Assembly: GCA_022828425.1 (NCBI GenBank)
Contig: CP094685.1
Location: forward strand, 124,001-188,000
Direction: 5' to 3'
DNA length: 64,000 nt
Origin: Candidatus Thiothrix sulfatifontis
GTDB lineage: Bacteria > Pseudomonadota > Gammaproteobacteria > Thiotrichales > Thiotrichaceae
Position 1 is the stretch's first letter, and each line of letters begins with the position of its first letter. Both the position numbers and the translations under genes were made by a program. This document shows positions 8,712-18,041 of this stretch, piece by piece. Below the pieces are notes generated by a model that saw only the letters and a program-made list of their open reading frames with translations, did not search any database and had not been told where the DNA came from.

Positions 8712-10076
8712 TTATTTCATCGTGACCATTTCTTCGGCGCTGACGGGGTGAATCGCGATGGTGTCGTCAAAGTCTTGCTTGGTTGCACCCATGCGGATAG
8801 CAACCGCGAAACCTTGCATCATTTCATCCACACCCACGCCAATCGCGTGGCAACCGACGATCTTTTCTTCCGCACCAACCACAACCAGCTTCATCGCGGT
8901 CTTGGCTTTGTGCTTGACGAAAGAATAATACATTGGGGTGAATTCGGTGCTGTACACCTTCACCGCATCGCCGTATTTTTCCCGCGCCGCTTCTTCCGAC
9001 AAACCAATCGTGCCAATCGGCGGGTGCGTGAACATGACCGTTGGAATCAGGCTGTAATCGACTTTACGGTCTTTCATGCCACCAAATAAACGATCACCGA
9101 GGCGACGACCCGCAGCAATGGCTACCGGCGTCAGTTGCACGCCGCGCTTATTGATAATGTCACCAATCGCGTAAACACCGGGAACGCTGGTTTCCTGATA
9201 CTCATTCACGTCGATGAAACCACCGGGCGCGAGTTCCAGACCAATGTTTTCTAAACCAATACCGTCGGTATTGGTCTTACGACCAATCGCCCACAACAAC
9301 TGATCCAGATCAGCCAACGTGCTGCCGTCGGTGTAATTCACGGTCAGTTTGCCGTCAGCCTGCTTTTCGACGCTGGCAATTTTCGCCGTGTCGTTGAACA
9401 CAATGCCGTCGGCTTCCATCTGCCCACGCAAGGTTTTCTGCATCAGGCTATCGAAACCGATCAGCACGGGAAAACCTTGGTGCAACATGTGCGTTTCTGA
9501 ACCGAGGGCATTCAACACGCCCGCCAACTCCAGTGCAATGTAACCGCCGCCGACAACCGCGACTTTTTCGGGCTGTTCAGCCAACTCAAAAAAACCGTCA
9601 GAATTAATACCGAATTCCGCGCCGGGAATATCGGTTGGCACGATGGGGCGCCCCCCCGTGCAAATCACAATGTGATCAGCAGTATACGTTTCGCCGTTCA
9701 CTTCTAGCGTATTGGCGGCGGTGAAACGCGCCTGACCATTGATCAGGTCGATGCCCGCTTCGGACAAAAAACTATCCATGTACCAATCGTTGATACCACC
9801 AATCATATTGTCGCGCTTGTTCACCAACTTGCCCCAATCGAGCTTGCCGGGAACCGTCGCGAAACCGTAATCCTGTGCATCGTGCTGGGCATGAGCCAAG
9901 TTCGCGGCAAACCACATCACTTTTTTGGGGACACAGCCCCGATTGACGCACGTACCGCCGAGGTCGTCATTGACTTCCACGACCGCGCACTTCGCGCCAT
10001 GTTTCGCAGCCTTTTCGACCACTGACAAACCACCGCTGCCCGCGCCGATGGCGATTAAATCGTAATGTTGGCTCAT
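8712..10076 (-). CDS. gor: Glutathione-disulfide reductase
   Basis: The 454-residue flavoprotein has the FAD-binding GAGSGG (residues 11-16), the redox disulfide [12 protein letters not shown] (Cys43, Cys48), the NAD(P)-binding [13 protein letters not shown], and the C-terminal active-site His in HPVSAEEMV. It reduces glutathione disulfide with NADPH in the cytosol. It lies 13 bases after the Prx-Grx gene on the same strand; that enzyme uses glutathione, so the pair forms a peroxide-defence operon. A TAATCAGGAGCAAAGC-type leader with AGGAG precedes the ATG. Confidence 0.95.
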   Translation of the reverse strand: MSQHYDLIAIGAGSGGLSVVEKAAKHGAKCAVVEVNDDLGGTCVNRGCVPKKVMWFAANLAHAQHDAQDYGFATVPGKLDWGKLVNKRDNMIGGINDWYMDSFLSEAGIDLINGQARFTAANTLEVNGETYTADHIVICTGGRPIVPTDIPGAEFGINSDGFFELAEQPEKVAVVGGGYIALELAGVLNALGSETHMLHQGFPVLIGFDSLMQKTLRGQMEADGIVFNDTAKIASVEKQADGKLTVNYTDGSTLADLDQLLWAIGRKTNTDGIGLENIGLELAPGGFIDVNEYQETSVPGVYAIGDIINKRGVQLTPVAIAAGRRLGDRLFGGMKDRKVDYSLIPTVMFTHPPIGTIGLSEEAAREKYGDAVKVYSTEFTPMYYSFVKHKAKTAMKLVVVGAEEKIVGCHAIGVGVDEMMQGFAVAIRMGATKQDFDDTIAIHPVSAEEMVTMK

Positions 10077-10089
10077 GCTTTGCTCCTGA

Positions 10090-10824
10090 TTATTTTGCTT
10101 GCAACCACGCTTCGAGCTTATCCGAACCGCCGATCAACGCACCGTTGATGAACACTTGCGGAACGGCGTCAACACCCGCGACAGCACGCAGGCTGCGGTT
10201 AGTATAATCTTGATTCAAGACCATTTCGTCGAAATCAATGCCAGCGTCACGCAACATGCCTTTGGCTTTAGCGCAGAATGGGCAGCCAGGGCGAGTAAAC
10301 AAGGTCACATCCAACGGTGCTTTTACGCCCGGTGCAATGTAAGCCAACATGGTATCCGCATCGGATACTTCAAACGGGTCGCCCGGTTGGTTGGGTTCGA
10401 TAAACATTTTTTCCACCAGGCCGTCTTTGACCAGCATGGAATAGCGCCATGAACGCTTGCCGAAACCGAGGTCATTTTTATCAACCAACAAGCCCATGCC
10501 GTCGGTGAAGTCGCCGTTGCCGTCTGGAATAAAGGTGATGTTGTCGGCTTTCTGGTCAACTTTCCACTCGTTCATCACGAACGTGTCGTTCACGGACATG
10601 CAGATAATTTCATCCACACCGTGTTGCTTGAACGTATCCGCCAGTTGGTTGTAACGCGGCACGTGTGTAGACGAACACGTCGGGGTAAATGCGCCCGGCA
10701 GTGAGAATACGATGACGGTTTTGCCTGCGAACAGGTCATCACTTTGTACATCCACCCATTCGTGGTTTTGACGCGTGCGGAATGTAACGCTAGGGATACG
10801 TTGACCTTCTTTATTCGGGTACAT
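10090..10824 (-). CDS. Hybrid peroxiredoxin-glutaredoxin (PGdx)
   Basis: The 244-residue fusion has a Prx5-like peroxiredoxin (about residues 1-160, peroxidatic Cys50 in [14 protein letters not shown]) joined to a glutaredoxin (about 170-244, [12 protein letters not shown] with a CPFC redox pair). Such hybrids reduce peroxides directly with glutathione. The next gene, glutathione reductase, recycles the product. ATG 10824 follows GGAG; an upstream TTG at 10830 is less likely. The upstream gap (10825-10974) is AT-rich and should hold its promoter. Confidence 0.93.
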   Translation of the reverse strand: MYPNKEGQRIPSVTFRTRQNHEWVDVQSDDLFAGKTVIVFSLPGAFTPTCSSTHVPRYNQLADTFKQHGVDEIICMSVNDTFVMNEWKVDQKADNITFIPDGNGDFTDGMGLLVDKNDLGFGKRSWRYSMLVKDGLVEKMFIEPNQPGDPFEVSDADTMLAYIAPGVKAPLDVTLFTRPGCPFCAKAKGMLRDAGIDFDEMVLNQDYTNRSLRAVAGVDAVPQVFINGALIGGSDKLEAWLQAK

Positions 10825-10974
10825 AAGCAATCTCCATTTGATAAAAAATAATTTAACGAATCTTTAACAATCTATAAAATTGATTAGATCGAGCGCAGTA
10901 TAGGCAGATGCTGCTGACTTGCATAGTTGATTATGTCTAATGTCATGTTCGGTTTATTCGATCAAATCAGAACA
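10825..10974 (-). promoter_or_regulatory. AT-rich upstream region of the Prx-Grx/gor operon
   Basis: This 150-base gap lies between two same-strand genes. It includes a symmetric ATCTA-N10-TAGAT element (10870-10889) of the size bound by dimeric regulators such as LysR-type proteins. No full OxyR pattern could be matched. It probably carries the promoter for the peroxide-defence genes. Confidence 0.35.
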
Positions 10975-12126
10975 TTAATACGGCAAATGCAAGTAAATCT
11001 CTGCCTCGTCTTCCATCATCTGAATCGCCGCATCCAAGCCCAATTGCTGCGGGTTATCCGCGCTACACGCCTGCAAACGCGTAAACAGCGCCTCTTGTTC
11101 CAGCACATAGCGCTCACCGTTTTTCAATTGCACATACGCCGCCCAGGGAATGAACTTGGTTAACACAAACGCCTGTTCCGGCGACGGTGAAATATCCACA
11201 TGTAAGCCTGCAATGTAGAGCAAATTACGCCCCCGATACGCACTATCTTGTGAAATGCTGCGGTAAGCACGGTCGAATTCGGCTTGCGTATTGGCTTGCG
11301 CTGCCGTCAGCATTGGCTCAGCAGACATCACAATCCAAGGCATTGCGCCGATTAGGTTTTGCTCCAATTGGCGCGACCCGTCGGTGTCTTCCCGCAAACT
11401 GGTGTGGTAGGTGAAATATTCCGGCAATAAGGCATCGCCCAGCGGCTGCTTGCCCGTGCCTTCGTTGAAAAACCAGCGCATGTGCTGAAAAAAAGCGTCG
11501 GTCGCCATGAACGTGCGCGACGTGCTTTGCATGGCAATCGGTAACATTTCACCGTCATGCTGGTGTTCCACCATTTTTTCCAGATGCAACACCAAACTGC
11601 GTTCCCGGCTACGCGACAAATATTGGTTGTCCAAGGTCAAGCGGCAATGATCCGCCCGCATATCCACGAAAATGTTTTGGCAAGCAAACTCGTATTCGCG
11701 CAAATACCACTCCAACGTGGCGTGGATTTTGCCACAGTTACTGGAGCAGCGGTGATTCGCCGTCTGGATGCGCCGATAAGAACCAAAGGTCATGGCTTCG
11801 GGGTCATAACCGACGTGGCTGGAATGCACAATCACCAAATCTTTACCGTGATGCGCGTGCGGGCCATGCCGGTCACACGCCATAATCCCGCCCACTTGCC
11901 CGTGATTGAACGGAAATATCCCAAAATGTTTTGCCAGCAAAATCACCGGGTAGCCTTGGCTCTCATCCGAACAAAACGCCCGTGAGGGCATGATTTTTCC
12001 CGGCTCAAACCCCAGTTCCACACACCAGTTAAACAAACGCGGCACGAAATTACTGTAACGAAACCAGTAATTTTCCATGCGAAAATGCCCCAAACTGGCT
12101 TGCACATTGTCCCGAACATTGTACAT
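10975..12126 (-). CDS. LCIB/C-type beta-carbonic anhydrase homologue
   Basis: The 383-residue product resembles the limiting-CO2-inducible LCIB/LCIC family, a divergent beta-carbonic anhydrase group best known from algal CO2 concentration. Residues 64-140 hold the expected cluster: AKHFGIFPFNHGQVGG, ACDRHGPH (Cys84, Asp85, Arg86), VHSSHVGYD (His101/His104) and CSSNCGK (Cys127/Cys131). These are candidate zinc ligands and an Asp-Arg pair. No signal peptide is present. The start at 12126 is chosen because AGAGGAG precedes it and it lies 13 bases after csoS1D; an upstream start at 12183 would overlap csoS1D. The context (csoS1D, cbbR, divergent carboxysome operon) supports a role in inorganic carbon supply. 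Activity is unproven. Confidence 0.72.
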   Translation of the reverse strand: MYNVRDNVQASLGHFRMENYWFRYSNFVPRLFNWCVELGFEPGKIMPSRAFCSDESQGYPVILLAKHFGIFPFNHGQVGGIMACDRHGPHAHHGKDLVIVHSSHVGYDPEAMTFGSYRRIQTANHRCSSNCGKIHATLEWYLREYEFACQNIFVDMRADHCRLTLDNQYLSRSRERSLVLHLEKMVEHQHDGEMLPIAMQSTSRTFMATDAFFQHMRWFFNEGTGKQPLGDALLPEYFTYHTSLREDTDGSRQLEQNLIGAMPWIVMSAEPMLTAAQANTQAEFDRAYRSISQDSAYRGRNLLYIAGLHVDISPSPEQAFVLTKFIPWAAYVQLKNGERYVLEQEALFTRLQACSADNPQQLGLDAAIQMMEDEAEIYLHLPY

Positions 12127-12139
12127 CGAGCGGCTCCTC

Positions 12140-12781
12140 TCAACCGATTTGCGTGCCAGTGGCACGGGTATTAAGCGTAGCAATCGCTTGTTGCGCCGCT
12201 TGTAGTGCTTGCGCGGTTTCTGCCTCGCTGCCCATCATAATCAAGCGCCCAAATGCACCGTAGGCTTTGACATCAACCAACGTGACATGCGCCGCTTTTT
12301 CGGCTTCGTTGGCGGCGTACACAATGTAACCCGCCGGTTCGGTTTCAAAAATGAACATGCTTTTGCCGGGCAATAACATCGAGCCATGCCGCAATTGGCG
12401 GTTAATCAGGGTCGCATGGTCAGGCGTAATCGCACGGATAATTTCTTGCCAGGCAATCCGGCAAGCCATGCGGTTTTCGACCTTGGCATTGATTTCACGC
12501 AAGACGGCTTCACCGGCAGCGGTGACTTCACTTTGGTTGCGGTAGTGAACTTCCATGGAGCCGAAAGCGCGTTCCACCACTTGTTGACCCAAGCGCACAT
12601 TGGTCGCTTTGAGGGCAATGTCACTCAAACGGTGTACCGCCATGCCCGGTGCAACCTCAATCCACAAACACGCATCGCCGGGAATCGGCAAAAAGCCCTG
12701 CGAAGAGGTGGCCAAATACGAAGCAAGCTGCGGTTGCAGCGAATCAATGAAGGAATAAACACGCAAACTAACAGCATTCAT
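12140..12781 (-). CDS. csoS1D: CsoS1D, tandem-BMC carboxysome shell protein
   Basis: The 213-residue product has the CsoS1D pattern: [36 protein letters not shown], then [12 protein letters not shown] in the first BMC-like half, and [39 protein letters not shown] in the second. CsoS1D forms pseudohexameric trimers that stack and have a gated large pore in the alpha-carboxysome shell. It sits 10 bases after cbbR and just before the LCIB-like gene, on the strand opposite the main carboxysome operon; in many organisms it lies on the same strand downstream. Confidence 0.88.
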   Translation of the reverse strand: MNAVSLRVYSFIDSLQPQLASYLATSSQGFLPIPGDACLWIEVAPGMAVHRLSDIALKATNVRLGQQVVERAFGSMEVHYRNQSEVTAAGEAVLREINAKVENRMACRIAWQEIIRAITPDHATLINRQLRHGSMLLPGKSMFIFETEPAGYIVYAANEAEKAAHVTLVDVKAYGAFGRLIMMGSEAETAQALQAAQQAIATLNTRATGTQIG

Positions 12782-12791
12782 AGGGGTTTTC

Positions 12792-13796
12792 TCAGTTGAC
12801 TACCGCGATAGCCGGTGAATAAGGGGAGGAAACCAGCGGCAATTCAGGGCGGTGCGGCAAAGCCAAACGGTTGGCATTAATGTCATGCCAGATTCGCGCC
12901 CCGTCTTGCAGCAAAAAGTCTAAGAAACGCTTGGAGGTGTTGGAAAGTTTTTTGCCTTTCAAGTGCACCGCGTACCATTGGCGCATGAGCGGGAAGTGTT
13001 GCACGTCCAACACCGCCAGCAACCCTGCATCCAATTCCAAGCGCAAATTGTGGGTGGACAGCACGGAAATGCCCAAGCCCGCCATAACCGCCTGTTTAAT
13101 CGCCTCGCCACTGCCGAGTTCCATGTAGGTGTTGACCTCTACCCCGTGATCCGCAAACAGTTTGATCCGAGCGGCGCGAGTGCCAGACCCCTGTTCCCGC
13201 GAAATAAAACGTTCTTGGGCAATGCGTTCCAGCGTAATATTGCGCCGCCCAACCAAGGGGTGATCGGGTGGCGCGACCACCACTAGGGGGTTATCGAGGA
13301 AATATTCAGCCTCTAATGCGATCGTCAAGCTATCGGGCATGGTTCCCATAATCACCAAATCATCGAGATTGTCTTCTAGGCGGCGGATGATTTTGGCTTG
13401 ATTGGTAATTGTCAGGCGTGGCTCCACTCTAGGGTAATCCCGTAAAAACACCCCCAACAAATGCGGCATAAAGTACTTAGCCGTGGTGATCGCGGAGACA
13501 TTCAACGGGCCTTTCACGCCCTCTTCCATGCCGATCATGTCTTCATTCAGCACCCGCAAGCGTTCCAGTACGTCACGGCAGGCTTCAAACAATTCACGCC
13601 CGGCGTCGGTCATAAACACGCGCTTACCCATGTGTTCCATCAAAGGCATTCCCACGCTGTCCTCTAAGCGTTTGATTTGGATGGAAACAGCCGGTTGCGT
13701 GAGGTGTAATTCTTCGGCAGCACGGGTGAATGACAAATGCTTACCCACACTGTGAAACAAGCGCAATTGATGCAAAGTAATGTGGCGTAAATTCAT
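12792..13796 (-). CDS. cbbR: CbbR, LysR-type regulator of CO2 fixation genes
   Basis: The 334-residue LysR protein has an N-terminal winged helix ([35 protein letters not shown], residues about 10-45) and a substrate-binding domain (about 90-300). It is transcribed away from cbbL, the standard CbbR position. CbbR proteins activate cbb operons in response to metabolites such as RuBP or NADPH, and control their own gene. The shared gap holds three related TNA-N7-TNA boxes. csoS1D and the LCIB-like gene follow closely and are likely under the same promoter. Confidence 0.93.
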   Translation of the reverse strand: MNLRHITLHQLRLFHSVGKHLSFTRAAEELHLTQPAVSIQIKRLEDSVGMPLMEHMGKRVFMTDAGRELFEACRDVLERLRVLNEDMIGMEEGVKGPLNVSAITTAKYFMPHLLGVFLRDYPRVEPRLTITNQAKIIRRLEDNLDDLVIMGTMPDSLTIALEAEYFLDNPLVVVAPPDHPLVGRRNITLERIAQERFISREQGSGTRAARIKLFADHGVEVNTYMELGSGEAIKQAVMAGLGISVLSTHNLRLELDAGLLAVLDVQHFPLMRQWYAVHLKGKKLSNTSKRFLDFLLQDGARIWHDINANRLALPHRPELPLVSSPYSPAIAVVN

Positions 13797-14077
13797 ACAA
13801 AATATCCCGCAAACACGTTGGAATTAACTCTAGTAAATGTTTTTAGCGCTGACAATTAACCTAGTTTGCGTGTGGCAATCATTAACCTAACTTAGGGAAA
13901 ACCCTTAAAAACAATTTACTAGGGTTTATGCACAGCATTTATATTTACTATTGTTTATGCAAATTATATTTATAATTAACTTCAGTTCATCATTTTGCTT
14001 GCTTATAGTCGCTCACATCTGGCGTAGCTGACTGCCAGAGCAAGATTCCCTAACGCGACTTCTGCAAGGAGAAGATG
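13797..14077. promoter_or_regulatory. cbbR-cbbL control region with three CbbR-like boxes
   Basis: The two direct repeats ATTTACTAGGGTTTATGCA (13914-13932) and ATTTACTATTGTTTATGCA (13943-13961) match at 17 of 19 bases and lie 29 bp apart. A third copy, 15 of 19, is on the minus strand at 13838-13820, about 24 bases before the cbbR start. Each contains TTA-N7-TNA, fitting the TNA-N7-TNA half-site reported for CbbR. TATAAT (13971-13976) downstream of the second box is a candidate -10 for cbbL with no good -35, as expected for an activated promoter. AAGGAGA lies 6 bases before cbbL. Confidence 0.65.
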
Positions 14078-15496
14078 ATGGCAAAGAAATACGAGGCCGG
14101 GGTCAAAGAGTACCGGCAAACCTATTGGCAACCGGATTACATCCCGCTGGATTCCGACATTCTGGCGTGCTTTAAAATCACCCCGCAACCGGGCGTTGAT
14201 CGTGAAGAAGCCGCCGCTGCGGTAGCGGCTGAATCTTCCACCGGCACTTGGACAACCGTGTGGACGGACTTGTTGACCGATATGGATTACTACCGTGGAC
14301 GTGCTTACGCGATTGAAGACGTCCCCGGTGATGACGCCTGTTTCTACGCTTTCATTGCCTACCCGATTGATTTATTTGAGGAAGGTTCGGTCGTCAACGT
14401 CTTCACCTCCTTGGTGGGGAACGTCTTCGGCTTCAAGGCAATCCGGGCATTGCGTCTGGAAGATGTGCGCTTTTCACTGCATTACGTCAAAACCTGTAAT
14501 GGCCCACCCAGCGGTATTCAGGTCGAACGTGACCGCATGAATAAATACGGTCGCCCAATGTTGGGGTGCACCATTAAACCAAAACTGGGGTTATCGGCAA
14601 AAAACTACGGTCGGGCGGTATACGAATGTTTACGCGGCGGTTTGGACTTCACCAAAGACGACGAAAACATCAATTCGCAACCGTTTATGCGCTGGCGTGA
14701 CCGTTTCCTGTTCGTACAGGATGCGATTGAAACCGCCGAAGCCCAAAGCGGCGAACGCAAAGGTCATTACCTGAATGTCACCGCCCCTTCCCCCGAAGAA
14801 ATGTATGAACGCGCCGCTTTCGCCAAAGAACTCGGCACGCCGATTATTATGCACGACTTCCTCACGGGTGGTTTTACTGCCAATACCGGGCTGGCACGTT
14901 GGTGCCGTAAGAACGGCATGTTATTGCATGTTCACCGGGCGATGCACGCCGTACTCGACCGCAACCCGCATCACGGCATCCACTTCCGTGTATTGGCAAA
15001 AGCCTTGCGTCTCTCCGGTGGCGATCACCTGCACACGGGTACGGTCGTGGGTAAATTGGAAGGCGACCGCGCTGCCACCCTGGGCTGGATCGACTTGCTG
15101 CGCGAATCGTATATACCGGAAGACCGTTCACGCGGCATTTTCTTTGACCAAGACTGGGGTTCCATGCCGGGCGTATTGGCGGTGGCCTCTGGCGGTATTC
15201 ACGTATGGCACATGCCTGCGCTGGTGAACATCTTTGGTGACGATTCCGTGCTGCAATTCGGTGGCGGTACGTTAGGGCATCCGTGGGGCAATGCCGCCGG
15301 TGCTGCCGCTAACCGGGTAGCACTCGAAGCCTGTGTCGAAGCGCGTAACCGGGGTGTTGATTTGGAAAAGCAAGGCAAAGAAATTCTGGTGAATGCTGCC
15401 AAGTCCAGCCCTGAACTCAAAATTGCCATGGAAACCTGGAAAGAAATCAAGTTCGAGTTCGATACCGTCGACAAGCTCGATGTTCAGAACCGCTAA
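14078..15496 (+). CDS. cbbL: RuBisCO large subunit, form IA
   Basis: The 472-residue product has the RuBisCO motifs [32 protein letters not shown] (carbamylated Lys), [15 protein letters not shown] and [10 protein letters not shown]. Its close neighbours csoS2 and csoSCA place it in the carboxysomal form IA. It fixes CO2 onto RuBP inside the carboxysome. Two ATGs abut (14075, 14078); the second has the better spacing (6 bases) from AGGAG. The operon order cbbL-cbbS-csoS2-csoSCA-csoS4A-csoS4B-csoS1 is the classical one. Confidence 0.98.
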   Translation: MAKKYEAGVKEYRQTYWQPDYIPLDSDILACFKITPQPGVDREEAAAAVAAESSTGTWTTVWTDLLTDMDYYRGRAYAIEDVPGDDACFYAFIAYPIDLFEEGSVVNVFTSLVGNVFGFKAIRALRLEDVRFSLHYVKTCNGPPSGIQVERDRMNKYGRPMLGCTIKPKLGLSAKNYGRAVYECLRGGLDFTKDDENINSQPFMRWRDRFLFVQDAIETAEAQSGERKGHYLNVTAPSPEEMYERAAFAKELGTPIIMHDFLTGGFTANTGLARWCRKNGMLLHVHRAMHAVLDRNPHHGIHFRVLAKALRLSGGDHLHTGTVVGKLEGDRAATLGWIDLLRESYIPEDRSRGIFFDQDWGSMPGVLAVASGGIHVWHMPALVNIFGDDSVLQFGGGTLGHPWGNAAGAAANRVALEACVEARNRGVDLEKQGKEILVNAAKSSPELKIAMETWKEIKFEFDTVDKLDVQNR

Positions 15497-15523
15497 GCAC
15501 CGTACTACTTAGGAGTTGTCACC

Positions 15524-15853
15524 ATGCCTGATTCGCAAGACTACAAACAACACGTCAAATACGAGACGTTTTCTTACCTGCCGACCTTGACCGCCGAGCA
15601 GACGCGCCAACAAATTCAATACATTGTGGCGCAAGGCTGGAATCCAGCGATTGAACACGTTGAACCCGCGCGATCTGCCGCTTATTACTGGTTCATGTGG
15701 AAGTTACCGATGTTCGGTGAGCAAAGCGTTGACCGGATTTTGGCAGAAATCGAAGCGTGCCACCGTGAATATCCGCACCATCACATCCGCCTGATCGGTT
15801 ACGACAATTACACCCAAAGCCAAGGCACGGCCTTTGTGGTTCATCGCGGCTAA
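15524..15853 (+). CDS. cbbS: RuBisCO small subunit
   Basis: The 109-residue product contains [37 protein letters not shown] and [14 protein letters not shown], all standard for form I small subunits. It caps the L8 core to make L8S8. It starts 27 bases after cbbL with TAGGAG upstream. Confidence 0.97.
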   Translation: MPDSQDYKQHVKYETFSYLPTLTAEQTRQQIQYIVAQGWNPAIEHVEPARSAAYYWFMWKLPMFGEQSVDRILAEIEACHREYPHHHIRLIGYDNYTQSQGTAFVVHRG

Positions 15854-15877
15854 ACGTCATTAAGGGAGGGAGATACC

Positions 15878-18028
15878 ATGCCTGCACAACTTGCAACCAG
15901 CGCAGCAAAAGCCCGCGACGCTGCCGCCGCCCGACGGCGAGCCGCTTCCCAGCGCAGTGCTACCGCACCACGAGCGCAACGCCCGAAACCCGCGCTGCCC
16001 GTTACCCCAGCGAGTACCGCTTACCCAAGCAGTACCGCGCTAACAGACAGCCTGACCCGCTTGTTTGGTAACGATACCGTGACCGAAGAAACGCTGGATG
16101 CCTTGTGTGATTTGGTTGAAACCGACTCCCAAGCCTTGGGCGCAAGCAGCAACAATGTACGCGCCTTGTGCCGCAATCGCCGCCAGCAACTGGCCTCCCA
16201 AGGCAAAGCTGCCGCGCCCCGCAAACCCGGTACTGCCAGCCGCCCTAGCGGGCGCAATCCACGCAGCAATCAAGGTTTGCAAGGGCGCGATGCTGCCCGC
16301 CAACGGCGCAATGTCATGGCGCGAAATGGACGGGGCGACGTGGTTGAAGCCCCGCGCCCCAGCGGACGTATCCGCCCTGCGCGTGTCCCCCCCAAAGTCG
16401 AAATCGATGCTACTTTATCGGGCAGCACCGTGACCGGCACACCAGTAAGCCATGTCAGCCAAGCCGCCATCACGGGGGGCGAAAGCGGCGCGTGTCGGGC
16501 AGTGACGGGGACGGAATACCTCGGCACGGATCATTTCGACACCCTGTGCGGCACGCGCCCCGAACCAAACAAACCCAAAGTAGGGGTCACTGTCACCAGT
16601 GGCGGCTTAGCGGTTTCCGGCACAGAAATGGGGCGTTCCCAACGCGTCACGGGAGACGAGCAGGGCAGTTGCCGCCCTGTCACCGGCACCGAATACTTGG
16701 GCTTGGAACAATTCGCGGATTTCTGTGAGAACAAAGGCTTGACCACCCGCGCCCCCAAAGTCGTGGCTGGCACCACAGAACGCAAAAAGATCACCGTCAC
16801 GGGGGTGGACGAAGCACGCTTGCAACCCGTTACCGGCAATCAATCAGGCGCAAGCCTTAGCATTACGGGGTCACAGTACGCTGATGCGGGCGCATCCCGC
16901 ATGACCATCAACGGCCCGCAAAAAGTGGCGCTAACGCATACGATTGCTGGGCGTTCTGTTACGGGTACCGAAGTAGGACGTGCCATCAATGTCACCGGCG
17001 ATGAACACGGCAGTTGCCGCCCGGTAACGGGTACCGAATACGTTTCCAGTGAGCAATTCAAATCCATTTGCAAGACGCAAGCGCCCGCACGTTCTGCCAA
17101 AGTCGGCGAAGACAGCAGCCGCAATGGGCAACGCATTACCGGCAATCTGGTGAACCGCACCGAAAAAGTCACCGGCAATGAAGCCACGACCACCGGAAAA
17201 GTCACAGGTTCGCAATACGGTGACAGCAAAGTTGCCCAACGCAATGCCGCACCGAAGGCTTACCCCATGCGAGCATTAGCCATGCGCCATGCCCTACAAG
17301 CCGCACCGGAGCCGATCATTGTACCCGAGCCAGAACCGATGCCAGCGTTGCACGAACACGCGCACCCGCATGACGCAAACGGCTTCTGCTGTGATGAATG
17401 CGCGGCTGAACATCAGGTAAAAGTGGCGGTTGCACAAGTGCGGGGCATGTTGCCTCCCCCGCCGGTCATGTGTCACGGCTGTGCGGATGCCGCTGTCGCT
17501 GCGCTAAAACAAGCGCAAATGACTAGCCCAAGCGCCAACCAGACGTTCAGCGCCCCCACACCAGCACCGGCGGTGACACGGCGAATTACTGGCAACGCGG
17601 ATGATGGCTTACGCCGCATTACCGGCCCCGGCAATATGGCTGCCCGCTTGGTTTCTGGTACACCGGAATTCCGTTACCAACACCCAGCCACTATGCCAGA
17701 ACCGGCTCCACCGACACCGCCGACAGTCGATGCCGGGGAAGTCTCTAGCCCAGTGTCGCGCATTACCGGCGATGGGCGTGACGGCGGGACGCGCATTACC
17801 GGCGACGATTGGGGACGCAGCGGACGCATGACCGGCACGGAAGGGCAATGGGCAAACGGACGCAACCCCACCCTGCGCGGCACACCCCGCAGCATGGCAA
17901 TGGTCAATGCCCACGCCAATAAAGCATTGGAACGCCCCGAAGCCCCACCGCTTGCCAAAGTGACCGGCAGCAGCGGTAACAGTGGCAAAGGTGCGCTGAT
18001 TACCGTCTCCGGCGGGGCAAGAGGCTAA
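15878..18028 (+). CDS. csoS2: CsoS2, carboxysome assembly scaffold
   Basis: The 716-residue disordered repeat protein has the three CsoS2 regions. The N-terminal region (about 1-150) has basic RuBisCO-binding repeats such as VRALCRNRRQQLAS and GRDAARQRRN. The middle region (about 185-450) has five repeats built on VTG...GSCRPVTGTEYLG...FCxx. The C-terminal region (about 568-716) carries RRITG motifs and ends VTGSSGNSGKGALITVSGG, the shell-anchoring end. A segment between M and C regions (about 491-538) is unusually rich in His and Cys (HEHAHPHD, CCDEC, CHGC). No evident slippery heptamer for the frameshift known in some CsoS2 genes was spotted by eye. Confidence 0.95.
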   Translation: MPAQLATSAAKARDAAAARRRAASQRSATAPRAQRPKPALPVTPASTAYPSSTALTDSLTRLFGNDTVTEETLDALCDLVETDSQALGASSNNVRALCRNRRQQLASQGKAAAPRKPGTASRPSGRNPRSNQGLQGRDAARQRRNVMARNGRGDVVEAPRPSGRIRPARVPPKVEIDATLSGSTVTGTPVSHVSQAAITGGESGACRAVTGTEYLGTDHFDTLCGTRPEPNKPKVGVTVTSGGLAVSGTEMGRSQRVTGDEQGSCRPVTGTEYLGLEQFADFCENKGLTTRAPKVVAGTTERKKITVTGVDEARLQPVTGNQSGASLSITGSQYADAGASRMTINGPQKVALTHTIAGRSVTGTEVGRAINVTGDEHGSCRPVTGTEYVSSEQFKSICKTQAPARSAKVGEDSSRNGQRITGNLVNRTEKVTGNEATTTGKVTGSQYGDSKVAQRNAAPKAYPMRALAMRHALQAAPEPIIVPEPEPMPALHEHAHPHDANGFCCDECAAEHQVKVAVAQVRGMLPPPPVMCHGCADAAVAALKQAQMTSPSANQTFSAPTPAPAVTRRITGNADDGLRRITGPGNMAARLVSGTPEFRYQHPATMPEPAPPTPPTVDAGEVSSPVSRITGDGRDGGTRITGDDWGRSGRMTGTEGQWANGRNPTLRGTPRSMAMVNAHANKALERPEAPPLAKVTGSSGNSGKGALITVSGGARG

Positions 18029-18041
18029 AGGGAGCTAAACG

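Noticed and set aside
10825-10974. OxyR operator upstream of the Prx-Grx gene
   Set aside because: Isolated ATAG and CTAT elements occur but not with the required 7-base spacing.
16021-17988. Long minus-strand frames opposite csoS2
   Set aside because: They are by-products of the GC-rich repeated csoS2 codons; their peptides lack ribosome sites and known motifs.
15878-18028. Programmed frameshift site in csoS2 like that of Halothiobacillus
   Set aside because: No convincing slippery heptamer with a downstream stem was found by eye.
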